Assembly: GCF_009708175.1 (NCBI RefSeq) | Contig: NZ_WMBB01000018.1 | Coordinates: 62,001-126,000, forward strand | Source of the DNA: Nocardia aurantiaca | GTDB taxonomy: Bacteria > Actinomycetota > Actinomycetes > Mycobacteriales > Mycobacteriaceae | Reading direction: 5' to 3' | Length of the DNA: 64,000 nt | In this document: one piece after another, positions 63,115-64,000 of the stretch | How positions within the stretch are numbered: position 1 is the first letter of the stretch | How the letters are laid out: every line of letters starts with the position of its first letter | Position numbers and translations under genes: made by a program | Notes under the pieces: model-generated | Databases searched by the model: none | What the model was told of the DNA's origin: nothing | The model's input: the letters and a program-made list of their open reading frames with translations, nothing else

Positions 63115-64000
63115 CTACTCGCCGGTCGCCTTGGCGATGATCTCCTTCGACACGTTGGCCGGAACCTCCGCGTACGAATCGAACACCATGGAGAAGTTCG
63201 CTCGGCCCTGGGTCTTCGACCGCAGGTCACCGATGTAACCGAACATCTCCGAGAGCGGAACCAGCGCCTTGACGACACGGGCACCACTGCGTTCCTCCAT
63301 GGCCTGAATCTGGCCACGGCGGGAGTTCAGGTCGCCGATCACTTCGCCCATGTAGTCCTCGGGCGTGGTGACCTCGACGGCCATGAGCGGCTCGAGGATC
63401 ACCGGACCGGCCTTGCGGGCCGCTTCCTTGAGGGCCATCGCGCCGGCGATCTTGAACGCCATTTCCGAGGAGTCGACCTCGTGGTAGGCGCCGTCGAGCA
63501 GCGAGACCTTCATGTTGACCAGCGGGAACCCGGCGAGGACACCGTACTGCATGGCATCCTGCGCACCGGCGTCGACCGACGGGATGTACTCGCGCGGAAC
63601 GCGGCCACCGGTGACCTTGTTCTCGAACTCGTAGGTCGCGCCGTCCTCGCCGACGAAGGGCTCCAGAGCGATGATGACCCGGGCGAACTGACCCGAACCA
63701 CCGGTCTGCTTCTTGTGGGTGTACTCGAGCTTCTCGACCTTCTTGGTGATGGTCTCGCGGTACGCCACCTGCGGCTTGCCGATGTTGGCCTCGACCTTGA
63801 ACTCGCGCTTCATGCGGTCCACGTAGATGTCGAGCTGCAGCTCGCCCATGCCACCGATAACGGTCTGGCCGGTCTCCTGGTCCAGCTTCACGTTGAAGGT
63901 GGGGTCCTCTTCCGCGAACTTCTGGATCGCGACGCCCAGCTTCTCCTGGTCGGCCTTGGTCTTCGGCTCGATGGCGACCTCGATGACCGGGTCCGGGAAG
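63115..64000 (-). CDS. fusA: Translation elongation factor G, N-terminus cut by window edge
   Basis: The C-terminal 294 residues of EF-G, the GTPase that drives translocation. Visible are the end of domain III (KLDQETGQTVIGGMGELQLDIYVDRMKREF), domain IV (YRETITKKVE, GGSGQFARVIIALEP, VPREYIPSVDAG) and domain V (GEVIGDLNSRRGQI, GYIGDLRSKTQGRANFSMVFDSY). The gene continues past the right edge; the full protein is about 700 residues. tuf follows on the same strand. Confidence 0.97.
   Translation of the reverse strand, partial: FPDPVIEVAIEPKTKADQEKLGVAIQKFAEEDPTFNVKLDQETGQTVIGGMGELQLDIYVDRMKREFKVEANIGKPQVAYRETITKKVEKLEYTHKKQTGGSGQFARVIIALEPFVGEDGATYEFENKVTGGRVPREYIPSVDAGAQDAMQYGVLAGFPLVNMKVSLLDGAYHEVDSSEMAFKIAGAMALKEAARKAGPVILEPLMAVEVTTPEDYMGEVIGDLNSRRGQIQAMEERSGARVVKALVPLSEMFGYIGDLRSKTQGRANFSMVFDSYAEVPANVSKEIIAKATGE

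Overview
The window is about 70% GC with actinobacterial codon use. Its gene content (an MCC-type acyl-CoA carboxylase pair, a mycofactocin-type glycosyltransferase, KshB of steroid catabolism with a KstR-type operator, many TetR regulators, SPW and secretory-lipase families) points to a mycolate-containing actinomycete, most likely Nocardia or a close relative. This is inferred from gene families and not from a marker alignment.

Layout. 1-3.2 kb: acyl-CoA carboxylase alpha (cut by the left edge) and beta subunits, with a divergent TetR regulator. 3.2-8.7 kb: an enoyl-CoA hydratase paralogue lacking both catalytic glutamates, an SRPBCC protein, a tandem double TetR regulator, a small hypothetical protein, and a TetR/SnoaL-like divergent pair with two matching operators between them. 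8.7-46.8 kb (minus strand): one NRPS locus. Two giant synthetases (6037 and 6387 residues) form 11 C-A-T modules with a starter C domain and a terminal thioesterase. Module 6 is split between them. Downstream come an MbtH-like gene and three tiny mutually similar ORFs (47, 31 and 29 residues). 47.2-51.7 kb: a GAF/winged-helix regulator, a divergent cytochrome P450 and an orphan MftF-like glycosyltransferase. 52-60.8 kb: a TetR regulator, kshB with a perfect KstR-type palindrome, a secreted SLT-type lytic transglycosylase, an AlkD-like DNA glycosylase, a low-complexity hypothetical protein, a secreted lipase, TetR, an SPW-repeat membrane protein and an FAD-dependent ferredoxin reductase. 60.9-64 kb: a glutamate-racemase-like protein, tuf, and fusA (cut by the right edge).

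How the genes fit together. The NRPS and MbtH should make an N-acylated peptide of up to 11 residues. By-eye specificity codes of modules 1, 8 and 11 match the EntF serine code, module 3 differs from it at one position, and modules 2 and 4 share one unassigned code. No acyl-activating enzyme, epimerisation domain or exporter for the product is present in the window. KshB, the ferredoxin reductase and perhaps the P450 suggest a steroid-oxidation theme on the right side.

The two most unusual observations are these. (i) A family of about 100-120 bp interspersed palindromic elements has two intergenic copies and three copies read in frame as extra loops at the same site of three serine-type adenylation domains. 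(ii) A row of three paralogous mini-proteins follows mbtH. A pair of similar, truncated adenylation-domain-like segments at the junction of the two synthetases is also notable.
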